Under the pieces are notes generated by a model. The model saw only the letters and a program-made list of their open reading frames with translations, had not been told where the DNA came from and made no database searches. From positions 1 to 64,000 of the forward strand of contig CAVPHF010000028.1 of assembly GCA_963704155.1 (NCBI GenBank): 64,000 nt of DNA, read 5' to 3'. Source of the stretch: Thiohalocapsa sp963704155. Lineage in GTDB: Bacteria; Pseudomonadota; Gammaproteobacteria; Chromatiales; Chromatiaceae. Position numbers and translations under genes: made by a program. Every line of letters begins with the position of its first letter. The stretch's first letter is position 1. This document shows positions 51,786 through 59,824 of this stretch, piece by piece.

Positions 51786-53443
51786 GCACGCCCTATGTAC
51801 CGGCCGACGTGGACTTGGAGGAAGGGCCGTCGCCAGAGCCGAAGCCAGTACGACACCCGGACTCAGACCCGGACCCGGACCAGATCCTGAATCCGCGGCC
51901 GCGGCCGCATCGGCTTGGTGCCGCAAGGGCGCGGTTTGCGGCAGGCGCGGTGGACTGGGCGCGCCTGCACCGTCTCGCCGCGGACACGGCGTTCGCGCTG
52001 CTGCTGATCGCGATTCTGCTGCTCGCCGGTTGGCTGACGGCGCGCCATGATCATTATTGGGACTGGACAAGCAGCGCGCGTAACAGCCTCTCCAGTGAAA
52101 GCCGGGCGCTGCTCGATGGCCTGATCGAGCCGCTTCGGATCACTGTCTACGCACCGGCCGAGCATCGCGTCGCGCGCGCCGCGGAGCAGTTGCTTGCGCG
52201 CTACCGCAAGCACCGCGACGATCTGCTCATCGAGTACGTCGACCCGCAGCGCTTCCCCGAGCGTGCACGCGGTGCGGATGTCCAACTGCTCGGACAGATG
52301 GTGCTCGACTACCGTGGCCGACGCGAGACCCTGTTCGTGCTCAGTGAGTCTTCGCTGAGCAACGCCATCGCACGGCTGAGTCAGCCAGTGTCGCCGCTGG
52401 TCGCGGTGCTCGAAGGCCACGGCGAGCGCGCCATCGGCGGCGCCGCCGGCAGCGACCTGGGCCGCTTCGCCCAGTTGCTGCACCAGCGCGGCTTCAGGCT
52501 GCAGCCGATCGATCTGGCCCGCGCCCCGGCGATCCCGGACAATACCGACCTGCTGCTGCTCAGCACGCCCTCCATCGCGCTCTTCCCGGGCGAGGCGGAG
52601 GCCCTGGTCAGCTATATCGAGCGCGGCGGCAATCTGCTCTGGCTGATGGACCCCGGCGATCAGCCCGGCATGCGGCCGCTGGCGCTGGCGCTCGGCGTAT
52701 CGCCGCTGCCGGGTCAGGTGGTCGATGCCGCTGCCGCCAATCTTGGACTCGACACGCCGACCATCGCCATCGTTAAAGACTGGCCCGAGCACCCGTTGGG
52801 ACTAGGCATGCAGCACCCCGCGCTCTTTGCCGGCAGCCTCGCCTTCGAAGAGCGCACAGCGCCCGGCTGGCAGCTGGCGGCGACACTTGCCACCGGCAAC
52901 GAGAGCTGGAACGAGACTGGACCGGTGCGCGGCGAGGTCAGCCGCAACCAGGGTACCGGCGAGCAGCCCGGCCCCTTGCCGGTGGCGATGGTGCTGACCC
53001 GCGCTCGGCCCGGCACGGAACCGGCCTCGGACCGCGGGGCTACGGATGCAGCGCCCTTGGATGCGCAGCAGCCGAGCGGAACGATGCCGGATGCTCAGCG
53101 GCCGGCCGACGAGACGCAGAACGACCGGATGCCGGCAGGTAATGAATCAGACGTGGATGGATCGCAAGACGCCGAGCAACGTGTCATCGTCGTCGGCGAC
53201 GGCGACTTCCTCAGTAATGCCCATCTCGCCAACGGCTCCAACCAGGCGCTGGCGATGCGCATGGCGCGCTGGCTCACGGGTCAGGAAGACCTGGTCTCGA
53301 TCCAAACGCCGCCAAGCGACAGCGACGCGCTGGTGCTGTCGCCGGTGCGCGGCTGGCTGATTATCGGCGGCGGTCTGATCGCATTGCCGCTGTTGCTGGT
53401 GGCGGCCGGCATCTGGCTGCGCTGGCATAGAGGCCGCGCATGA
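51782..53443 (+). CDS. GldG-like auxiliary protein of the ABC operon
   Basis: 553 residues. A hydrophilic, Pro/Asp-rich N-terminus (PDSDPDPDQ, then NPRPRPHRLG) encoded by hexamer-like DNA precedes a membrane helix (TAFALLLIAILLLAGWLTAR). Then comes the ABC_transp_aux fold (SLSSESRALLDGLIEPLRIT; YRKHRDDLLIEYVDPQRFPE; SPLVAVLEGHGERAIGG; LLLLSTPSIALFPGEAEALV) and a C-terminal anchor (LIIGGGLIALPLLLVAAGIW). A low-complexity acidic insert (about 420-470) interrupts it. It is probably a periplasmic partner of the permease. The ATG at 51782 overlaps the permease stop. Confidence 0.9.
   Translation: MSTPYVPADVDLEEGPSPEPKPVRHPDSDPDPDQILNPRPRPHRLGAARARFAAGAVDWARLHRLAADTAFALLLIAILLLAGWLTARHDHYWDWTSSARNSLSSESRALLDGLIEPLRITVYAPAEHRVARAAEQLLARYRKHRDDLLIEYVDPQRFPERARGADVQLLGQMVLDYRGRRETLFVLSESSLSNAIARLSQPVSPLVAVLEGHGERAIGGAAGSDLGRFAQLLHQRGFRLQPIDLARAPAIPDNTDLLLLSTPSIALFPGEAEALVSYIERGGNLLWLMDPGDQPGMRPLALALGVSPLPGQVVDAAAANLGLDTPTIAIVKDWPEHPLGLGMQHPALFAGSLAFEERTAPGWQLAATLATGNESWNETGPVRGEVSRNQGTGEQPGPLPVAMVLTRARPGTEPASDRGATDAAPLDAQQPSGTMPDAQRPADETQNDRMPAGNESDVDGSQDAEQRVIVVGDGDFLSNAHLANGSNQALAMRMARWLTGQEDLVSIQTPPSDSDALVLSPVRGWLIIGGGLIALPLLLVAAGIWLRWHRGRA
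51851..51909. repeat. Hexamer-like repeat inside the GldG-like coding region
   Basis: CCGGACTCAGACCCGGACCC continues GGACCAG and ends in CCGCGGCCGCGGCCG. It encodes the PDSDPDPD and PRPRPH runs. It resembles the hexamer arrays of the spacers and keeps the frame because the unit is six bases long. Confidence 0.6.
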
Positions 53444-54459
53444 GCATGCTGCGGCGACGCTGGCTGATCAATCTGGTGCTGCTGCTGGTCGCCGTCGCGC
53501 TAACGCTTGCGGCGCAGCTGCAGCAGCGGCAAGCCGATCTGGCCACTCGGCTGACGCCATTGGCCGCGGACGACATCCGCTCGCTGCGCCTACAGCGCGC
53601 CGGCGAGCCTGCGCTGACCCTTGAGCGCAACGGCGATGCCTGGCGAATGCTGGAGCCTTTTCCGGCCGATGTCGACAGCGCACTGGTGGACAGGCTGCTG
53701 CCGATCACGGCGGCCCTGACGCACAGGTCGCTGCCGGCGGACGCGCTCGAGCTGCCGCCGCTCGGGCTCGACCCAGCCGCGATCCGGCTCTGGCTGGATG
53801 AGCTCGAACTGCGCTTCGGCGGCACCGAGCCGATCGACGGCCGGCGCTATGTGCAGATCGGCGACCTGGTGCATCTGGTCGACGATCGGCATCTACCGCA
53901 ACTGCTCGCCCCGGCCACCGACTATGTGAGCCGACGACTGCTGCCGCCAGGCTTCAGCCCGGGCCTCGGAAACATCGACGGACGCCCGCTCGCCGCCGAT
54001 GCCCTTGCCGCCCTCGCCGAGAGCGAGGCGCTGCGCGTCGAGCCGCTGAATGGCGCCCTGTCCGGCCGGCTGTTGAGCATCGAATCCGCCGACGGCGGCG
54101 CCGGACTGCGCTTTCTCGTTACCGATGGCGGCGCTCGCTGGAGCAGACTCGACCAGCGCTTGACCTACGTCTTTGCCGTGGCGCCGCTGAGCGAGCTCGA
54201 CGCCCAGGCCGACGCCGCCGATACCAACCCACTGCAAACCGATCCGTTCGCACCGCCGATTGGCGCAAGCGATGGGCAAGCGCTGCTGCCGGCGCCGGAT
54301 GAACCCTTACCGCGGGTCGAGCTGCGACCGCCGGGACCTGGCGACGACTGGCCGAGCGATGAGCCGGCGGAAGATCTGTGGCCGGCGCCGGATGCGGCCG
54401 AGTCCAGCTGGCCGACCACCATGCCGCCGGCCATGCGCACGGAAAAACTGAGACCTTGA
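53440..54459 (+). CDS. DUF4340 domain protein
   Basis: 339 residues. N-terminal membrane anchor LINLVLLLVAVALTLAAQLQ, then ADDIRSLRLQRAGEPALTLE and RNGDAWRMLEPFPADVDSAL, the repeated beta-rich DUF4340 pattern. The C-terminus is Pro/Glu/Asp-rich. It follows the GldG-like gene with a 4-base overlap as last gene of the ABC operon. DUF4340 proteins regularly accompany this type of ABC system and probably act with GldG at the periplasmic face. Confidence 0.88.
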   Translation: MSMLRRRWLINLVLLLVAVALTLAAQLQQRQADLATRLTPLAADDIRSLRLQRAGEPALTLERNGDAWRMLEPFPADVDSALVDRLLPITAALTHRSLPADALELPPLGLDPAAIRLWLDELELRFGGTEPIDGRRYVQIGDLVHLVDDRHLPQLLAPATDYVSRRLLPPGFSPGLGNIDGRPLAADALAALAESEALRVEPLNGALSGRLLSIESADGGAGLRFLVTDGGARWSRLDQRLTYVFAVAPLSELDAQADAADTNPLQTDPFAPPIGASDGQALLPAPDEPLPRVELRPPGPGDDWPSDEPAEDLWPAPDAAESSWPTTMPPAMRTEKLRP

Positions 54460-54513
54460 TGCGACCGCGCGGCAGCCAAGCGGGCGATACCGAAGCTTGA
54501 TCGGGGCCTAACC

Positions 54514-55332
54514 ATGCCTGAACTGCCCGAGGTCGAGACCAGTCTGCGCGGGATTGCGCCCCATCTGCAAGGCCGGCGCATCCTGCGGCTGGTCGCCCGC
54601 GAGCGACGCCTGCGCTGGCCAGTGGAGGAGGAGGTGGATGCGCGCGTCGCCGGCCAGTTGATTGTCGCGCTGCGCCGACGCGCCAAATACCTGCTGCTGG
54701 AACTGGAGCAAGGGTCGTCGCTGATGCTGCACCTGGGAATGTCCGGCAGTCTGCGCGTGCTGCCGGCCGACACGCCGCCCGGCCCGCATGACCATATCGA
54801 CCTGGTGCTGGAGGACGGGTGCTGCCTGAGGCTGCGCGACCCCCGGCGCTTCGGCAGCCTGCACTGGGTGCCGCCGCCGGTGGAGCAGCATCCTCTGCTG
54901 CGTCATCTCGGGCCCGAGCCCTTATCCGACGCCTTCGACGGCGACTATCTCTACCGGCTGGCGCGCGGCCGCCGCTGCGCGGTCAAGGGCTTTATCATGG
55001 ACAGCCAGGTGGTGGTCGGGATTGGCAACATCTATGCCAGTGAGTCACTGTACCTGGCCGGCATCCACCCGACGCGCCCTGCCGGGCGCATCGGTCAACA
55101 GCGCTATCTGGGGCTGGCACTGGCGATCGAGCAGGTGCTGACGGCCGCCATCGCACAGGGAGGCACCAGTCTGCGCGACTTCGTCCAGGAGGACGGTCAT
55201 CCGGGCTATTTCGCGCAGGAACTGCGTGTCTACGGACGTGAGGGACAGCCCTGCCGGGGCTGCGGCGCGCCGTTGCGGCAGCGCCGAATCGCTCAGCGCT
55301 CCAGCTTCTACTGCGCGCGTTGTCAGCGGTGA
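54514..55332 (+). CDS. mutM: Formamidopyrimidine-DNA glycosylase MutM
   Basis: 272 residues starting MPELPEVET with the catalytic Pro2 and Glu3, then LMLHLGMSGSLRVLP, DLVLEDGCCLRLRDPRRFGS, GIGNIYASESLYLAGIHP, GTSLRDFVQEDGHPGYFAQE and a C-terminal zinc finger (CRGCGAPL; FYCARC). It removes 8-oxoguanine and other oxidised purines and nicks the abasic site. It follows the ABC operon by 54 bases and may be read from it. Confidence 0.97.
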   Translation: MPELPEVETSLRGIAPHLQGRRILRLVARERRLRWPVEEEVDARVAGQLIVALRRRAKYLLLELEQGSSLMLHLGMSGSLRVLPADTPPGPHDHIDLVLEDGCCLRLRDPRRFGSLHWVPPPVEQHPLLRHLGPEPLSDAFDGDYLYRLARGRRCAVKGFIMDSQVVVGIGNIYASESLYLAGIHPTRPAGRIGQQRYLGLALAIEQVLTAAIAQGGTSLRDFVQEDGHPGYFAQELRVYGREGQPCRGCGAPLRQRRIAQRSSFYCARCQR

Positions 55333-55430
55333 GGACCCGGCCGCGCCCTGTCGCTTGGCGATGTTCTGTTAGCGAGGCATGGTGGCCTGAGGCGATTGCC
55401 TAAAGACCACCAGCCGCGCGCCAGCAGTGG

Positions 55431-56336
55431 CTAGTCTGCCTGTTGGATACCGTTGATGAGCCAGTCGCCCTCGGCAAGGTTCCAGTCGTGCGCGACGTGC
55501 CAGATCTCATCCAACGGCTTGGCCGGCGCGTTCTCGTCCTCACGAATCAGGCCGGAGAAGCGGACGCTCGCGACTACCTGATCGGCATCCCGTCGCACTG
55601 ACACCAGTTCGGCATTCAGCGTGACCACCTCGGTGTAGTTCGGCGCGTCGCCCATTGCATCGCGCTCGCGCTTGAGCTCGGCAAATAGCTGCGGGGCCGT
55701 GTATTCGCGGATGTCGCGGAAGTCGGCCTGATCCCAGGCGGCCTGGAGCCGGATGAAGTGGGTCTTGGCACCCTCGACGAAGCCAGCCTCGTCGAACCAG
55801 GCCGGCACATCGCCAGCGGAGGCCGCGGCCGGCGATTGCGCCACGCTTTGCGTCTCGCTGCCGACACCGCCACCGAAAGGCGACTGCTGCTCGCGCTGCT
55901 GAATAGGCGGCGGCCCGCCTCTGCCATAGCCGGCGCCGGCGACGGCAGGCGTTGGCCCTCGCTTACGCAGCATCTTGAACAACATGAAGCCGCCGAAGAC
56001 CAGTGCCGCGATCAGCAGAAAGTCCATGATCTGGAAGCCGTCGAAGGCGTCGCCAAAGAACAGCGAGGCCAGCAGTCCGCCGGCGGCCAGCCCAGCCAAG
56101 GGTCCGAGCCAGCGGCTGGCGCCGCTCTGCGGCGCGCGCTGTCCCGGCGCTGCCTGCTGGCCCGGCTGCTGGCGCGACGGCGGCTGCGCCGTTTGGCGAT
56201 CGGGCGCCGAACGCGGCGTTGAATACTGCTTGCCGAAGCTCTTTCCGCCGCCGAAACGCTTTGCCTCGGCGGTGTCCGGCAACATCAAACCGCCCGCGAA
56301 CAGGGCGGCAACAAGTGCGATCAACAAAGTCTTCAT
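55431..56336 (-). CDS. Tim44-like domain protein, exported or membrane-anchored
   Basis: 301 residues. Signal (TLLIALVAALFAGGLMLPDT), a basic/Gln/Pro-rich linker (AKRFGGGKSFGKQYSTPRSA), two hydrophobic segments (WLGPLAGLAAGGLLASLFFG; IMDFLLIAALVFGGFMLFKM), and a C-terminal Tim44/MBA1-like domain (FVEGAKTHFIRLQAAWDQAD; YTAPQLFAELKRERDAMGDA). The ATG at 56336 is favoured by GAGG 9 bases upstream, next to the stop of the gamma-glutamyltransferase gene (ATGACTGATATG). Its bacterial role is unclear. Confidence 0.88.
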   Translation of the reverse strand: MKTLLIALVAALFAGGLMLPDTAEAKRFGGGKSFGKQYSTPRSAPDRQTAQPPSRQQPGQQAAPGQRAPQSGASRWLGPLAGLAAGGLLASLFFGDAFDGFQIMDFLLIAALVFGGFMLFKMLRKRGPTPAVAGAGYGRGGPPPIQQREQQSPFGGGVGSETQSVAQSPAAASAGDVPAWFDEAGFVEGAKTHFIRLQAAWDQADFRDIREYTAPQLFAELKRERDAMGDAPNYTEVVTLNAELVSVRRDADQVVASVRFSGLIREDENAPAKPLDEIWHVAHDWNLAEGDWLINGIQQAD

Positions 56337-56337
56337 A

Positions 56338-58122
56338 TCAGTCATCCTCAGCGGGTGAATCTAGTCCGTCATGTTCGAGCAACGAGGGTGCGAGCACCTC
56401 GGCGGCACCGGCACCGCGCGGATCGCTGGCGGCGCTTACCTGATTCGCCGCACGGTCCCAATAGACGATCTGCATATTGCCATAGCGATCTTCGGCGGGC
56501 GCCAACTGGTGACCCTTGGCGGCCAGGGCCGCCTGCTCCTCGGCACTGAGGGCGCCGGGCTCGAACAGGATCTCATCGGGTAGAAATTGATGATGCCAGC
56601 GCGGAACCGCAACCCAGTCCGCCGGCCCACCGCCGTCGACCGCCGCCAGGATGCCATGCAACACCATGGTGATGATGCGGCTGCCGCCCGGCGTGCCGAG
56701 CACGGCCACGCCCTGATCAGACTCCAGGAAAGTCGGACTCATGCTTGAGAGCATGCGTTTGCCAGGAGCGATTGCGTTCGCCTCGCCGCCGACCAGGCCA
56801 TAGGCGTTCGGAACGCCGGGCCTGGCCGAGAAGTCGTCCATCTCGTCGTTCAGCAGCACGCCGGTGCCCGGCGGCACGAAGCCGGAGCCGAACGGATAGT
56901 TGATGCTCAAGGTTGCCGCGACGCGATTACCATCGGCATCGAGAATCGAGAAGTGCGTTGTATCGGTCCCCTCGGGCTCGCCCGATGACGACGCCGAGAG
57001 CGGCAGGCTCGGCGTCGCGCGAGCCGAGTCGATATCGCGGCCCAGGCCAGCCGCGTAGAAGGGGTGGGTCAGGCGCGTCACCGGCACCTCGACATGATCG
57101 GGGTCGCCGAGGTAGAGCGCGCGATCACGGTAGGCCCGCCGCATGGTCTCGGCGACCAGGTGAATGCCCTCTGCGCCCTGCAGCGCGCTTGGCTCAAACT
57201 GCCCGAGCATGTTCAGCATCTGCACCAGCGCGATGCCGCCGGATGAGGGCGGCGCGGCACTGACGATTCGCCATCCGCGATAGTCGCCCGTAATGGGCGC
57301 TCGTTCGACGACGCGATAGCCGGCAAGGTCCTCAAGGGTCCAGATGCCGCCTGCCGCGCGCACGCCATCGACCATCAGACGCGCCAGCTCGCCGCTGTAG
57401 AAGCCGTCGCGGCCCTGCTGGGCGAGACGCTGCAGGGTCGCGGCCAGCGCCGGCTGGCGGATCAAGGCGCCCGCCTCCGGCACATCGCCATCGGCCAGGA
57501 ACTGATCGGCCGCGGCCGGCGACGCGAGCAAGACGTCGCGCCGCCAGCTCGCCATACGCCGATAGAGTTCGTCGACCCCAAAACCCTCGCGCGCTAAAGC
57601 GATTGCTGGCGCCAGTGTCGTTTCCAGCGGCAGCCGGCCGTAGTGCTCGGCCAGATGCACCAGCGCTGCCGGAGCGCCTGGGATGCCGGCGGCCAGCGGT
57701 CCGTTCAGTGCAAGCTCGGCAAGGAAACCGCCGTCGGCGTCCAGGTACATGTCGCGAGTGGCCGCAAGCGGTGCACGCTCGCGGCCGTCGATCATGATGT
57801 CGCGGCCGCTCTGGGCGAGGTGCAACAGCCAAAAGCCGCCGCCGCCAAGCCCAGAGCTGTAGGGCTCGACGACTGCCAGCGCTGCACTGACAGCGACCGC
57901 GGCATCGAAGGCGTTGCCGCCCGCCGACAGGACCTCGGCTCCGGCGGCGGTCGCTGCCGGATGGGCGGAGGCGATGGCCGCCGCGGGCGGTGTTGCCGAG
58001 TCGGCCGCCGTGCCAACCGCTCCGCCGATTGCAGCGGCGGACGTCGGGACGTCGCCGGCTTGTTGGCCGGCCTGGTCTTTGGCCAAGGCCAAGCCGCTGC
58101 CGAGCAGCAGCCAAGCCGCCAT
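56338..58122 (-). CDS. ggt: Gamma-glutamyltransferase (periplasmic)
   Basis: 594 residues from the ATG at 58122, giving a signal peptide (MAAWLLLGSGLALAKDQ). Family blocks: AIASAHPAATAAGAEVLSAG, GNAFDAAVAVSAALAVVEPY, SSGLGGGGFWLLHLA, DGRERAP, and the autoprocessing site EGTDTTHFSILDADGN with the nucleophile Thr near residue 400. Later blocks are LNDEMDDFSARPG and GKRMLSSMSPTF, GTPGGSRIITMVLHGI. It hydrolyses glutathione and transfers its gamma-glutamyl group, releasing glutamate or gamma-glutamyl peptides. Co-transcribed with the Tim44-like gene. Confidence 0.95.
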   Translation of the reverse strand: MAAWLLLGSGLALAKDQAGQQAGDVPTSAAAIGGAVGTAADSATPPAAAIASAHPAATAAGAEVLSAGGNAFDAAVAVSAALAVVEPYSSGLGGGGFWLLHLAQSGRDIMIDGRERAPLAATRDMYLDADGGFLAELALNGPLAAGIPGAPAALVHLAEHYGRLPLETTLAPAIALAREGFGVDELYRRMASWRRDVLLASPAAADQFLADGDVPEAGALIRQPALAATLQRLAQQGRDGFYSGELARLMVDGVRAAGGIWTLEDLAGYRVVERAPITGDYRGWRIVSAAPPSSGGIALVQMLNMLGQFEPSALQGAEGIHLVAETMRRAYRDRALYLGDPDHVEVPVTRLTHPFYAAGLGRDIDSARATPSLPLSASSSGEPEGTDTTHFSILDADGNRVAATLSINYPFGSGFVPPGTGVLLNDEMDDFSARPGVPNAYGLVGGEANAIAPGKRMLSSMSPTFLESDQGVAVLGTPGGSRIITMVLHGILAAVDGGGPADWVAVPRWHHQFLPDEILFEPGALSAEEQAALAAKGHQLAPAEDRYGNMQIVYWDRAANQVSAASDPRGAGAAEVLAPSLLEHDGLDSPAEDD

Positions 58123-58171
58123 CCAGATGCAGTACCAAGGCGACGGGCGCCCACAAGAGGACCGCGGCAGC

Positions 58172-58197
58172 GAAAAAAGGCTCCGTGAAGGAGCCTG
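58172..58197 (-). terminator. Intrinsic terminator after the ferredoxin gene
   Basis: On the minus strand AGGCTCC, loop TTCAC, GGAGCCT and a run of T (plus strand 58173-58178 is AAAAAA). The stem is 7 bp without mismatch. It lies 25 bases after the ferredoxin stop and 50 bases before the ggt start, separating the two genes. Confidence 0.9.
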
Positions 58198-58222
58198 CCG
58201 ATGGCGATTCACAGAGGTCGGG

Positions 58223-58474
58223 TCAGGCCTCGCTCGTGATGCGCTCGTACTTGGCACGCAGTTCGTCTTCGGTCTCGGTGTTGTCGGGATCGGTAATGAT
58301 GCAGTCCACCGGGCAGACCTCGACACACTGCGAGGTCTCGTAATGGCCAATACACTCGGTGCAAAGCTCCGGCGCGATCACGTAGATCTCGTCGCCTTGG
58401 CTGATGGCGCCGTTCGGGCACTCGGGTTCGCAAACGTCGCAGTTGATGCATTCATCGGTAATTATCAGAGCCAT
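58223..58474 (-). CDS. YfhL-type 2[4Fe-4S] ferredoxin
   Basis: 83 residues from the ATG at 58474. Cluster motifs: CINCDVCEPECPNG and CTECIGHYETSQCVEVCPVD, with the insertion in the second motif typical of YfhL/Alv ferredoxins, and an acidic C-terminal helix (TEDELRAKYERI). These are low-potential electron carriers. CTCAGGAGTATCTC sits upstream with AGGAG about 6 bases before the ATG. The gene is followed by the intrinsic terminator at 58172. Confidence 0.95.
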   Translation of the reverse strand: MALIITDECINCDVCEPECPNGAISQGDEIYVIAPELCTECIGHYETSQCVEVCPVDCIITDPDNTETEDELRAKYERITSEA

Positions 58475-58563
58475 GAGATACTCCTGAGAAAAGTCGGGTT
58501 GCAAATGCGGGACGGCGGCCTCGGGGTCAGGCCTTCGGTTGGCACATAGGGATGGCGCGAAGT

Positions 58564-59040
58564 TTATCCAAACCGCTTCTGCAATGCAGCATGAACCTCT
58601 GGCGAAACGAAGCCGGAGACGTCGCCGCCCAGGCGCGCAATCTCCCTGACCAGAGACGAGGAAATGTACGAGTATTGTTCAGCCGGGGTCAGGAACAGCG
58701 TCTCGATGTCCGGCGCCATGCGCCTGTTCATTCCGGCCAACTGGAACTCGTACTCGAAATCGGACACGGCGCGAAGACCACGCATGATGACCGGCACCTT
58801 CATCCGGAGGGCGAAATCGACCAACAGGCCGGAGAACGCGACTACCTCCACGTTGTCTATGCCGTCGCACACGCTCCTTGCCAAGGCCACGCGCTGATCG
58901 ATTTCGAAAGCGGGCTGCTTGGCAACGTCGCGCGCCACGGCCAGAAGGACGCGGTCGAACAACTTGGATGCCCGCGAAATCAGGTCGCTGTGGCCGTTAG
59001 TGATGGGATCGAAGGTGCCGGGATAAACGACGCTGCGCAT
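58564..59040 (-). CDS. coaD: Phosphopantetheine adenylyltransferase CoaD
   Basis: 158 residues with YPGTFDPITNGHSDLISRAS (TxGH nucleotide-binding motif), VAVSPxK-like AVARDVAKQPAF, MRGLRAVSDFEYEFQLAGMN and YSYISSSLVREIARLGGDVS. It makes dephospho-CoA from phosphopantetheine and ATP, the fourth of the five steps of CoA synthesis. It lies between rsmD and the ferredoxin gene, a common gammaproteobacterial order. Confidence 0.97.
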   Translation of the reverse strand: MRSVVYPGTFDPITNGHSDLISRASKLFDRVLLAVARDVAKQPAFEIDQRVALARSVCDGIDNVEVVAFSGLLVDFALRMKVPVIMRGLRAVSDFEYEFQLAGMNRRMAPDIETLFLTPAEQYSYISSSLVREIARLGGDVSGFVSPEVHAALQKRFG

Positions 59041-59167
59041 GGCATCCGAGAGCTTTGGTCAGGAAAGGCGCGCAAGGATAACAGAAGTCGCGCGCGCGTC
59101 ACTCGCGCGTATCACCTAGAGCTGACGCCCGATTCGACGACCAATCAGCGAAGACCGACCGGAAGGC

Positions 59168-59824
59168 TCAGGCAGGAGACGCAGGCGCGCCGCGCGCTTT
59201 GGCCGAGCGCACTTCCGCGAGGGCGTAGCGTACCTGGCCGGCGCGCTTTTGCCGCAGCAGTTCCCAGGCATCGGGCAACGCCGGCAGAGTCCCGGCCACA
59301 TCGGTCTCTAGATAGATCAGGCTACCGGGCGCCACCCAGCCGCCGCGCGCGAGCAGGCCACAGGACCTGGCCATAAGATCGCCGCTAAATGGCGGATCGA
59401 GGAACACCAGGTCGAAGGGTTGCGGACAGGGATGGTGGAGCCAAGCCAAGGCATCGCCCTGAACGACCTCGACCGCGCCCGCGGACAGCAACGCGCAATT
59501 CTCCCGTAACTGGCGAGCCGCGAGGGCCGATTGCTCAATCATGACGACTCGCGCCGCACCGCGCGATGCCGCCTCCAGACCAAGTGCTCCGGCGCCCGCA
59601 AAACAGTCGAGGCAGCAGCTGCCATCGATGACCGGCGCCAACCAATTGAACAGGGTCTCGCGTGTGCGATCGGAGGTTGGGCGCAGCCCCGGCTGATCGA
59701 TGACGGGCAAGCGCCGGCCGCGCCAACGCCCGCCGATCAGACGCAACTCGCCGGTGCGCGCCTTACGCCTCGGCTTGCCCTTCTGCCCCGGCGAGCTGAT
59801 GCCGGACCTACCCCTCGCCGTCAC
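59168..59824 (-). CDS. rsmD: 16S rRNA (guanine966-N2)-methyltransferase RsmD
   Basis: 218 residues from a GTG at 59824: a basic N-terminus, then LRLIGGRWRGRRLPVIDQPG, LRPTSDRTRETLFNWLAP, the SAM-binding CLDCFAGAGALGLEAASRGA and the catalytic FDLVFLDPPF (DPPF). It methylates G966 of 16S rRNA. The start overlaps the end of the upstream M16 gene by 17 bases. Confidence 0.95.
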   Translation of the reverse strand: MTARGRSGISSPGQKGKPRRKARTGELRLIGGRWRGRRLPVIDQPGLRPTSDRTRETLFNWLAPVIDGSCCLDCFAGAGALGLEAASRGAARVVMIEQSALAARQLRENCALLSAGAVEVVQGDALAWLHHPCPQPFDLVFLDPPFSGDLMARSCGLLARGGWVAPGSLIYLETDVAGTLPALPDAWELLRQKRAGQVRYALAEVRSAKARGAPASPA

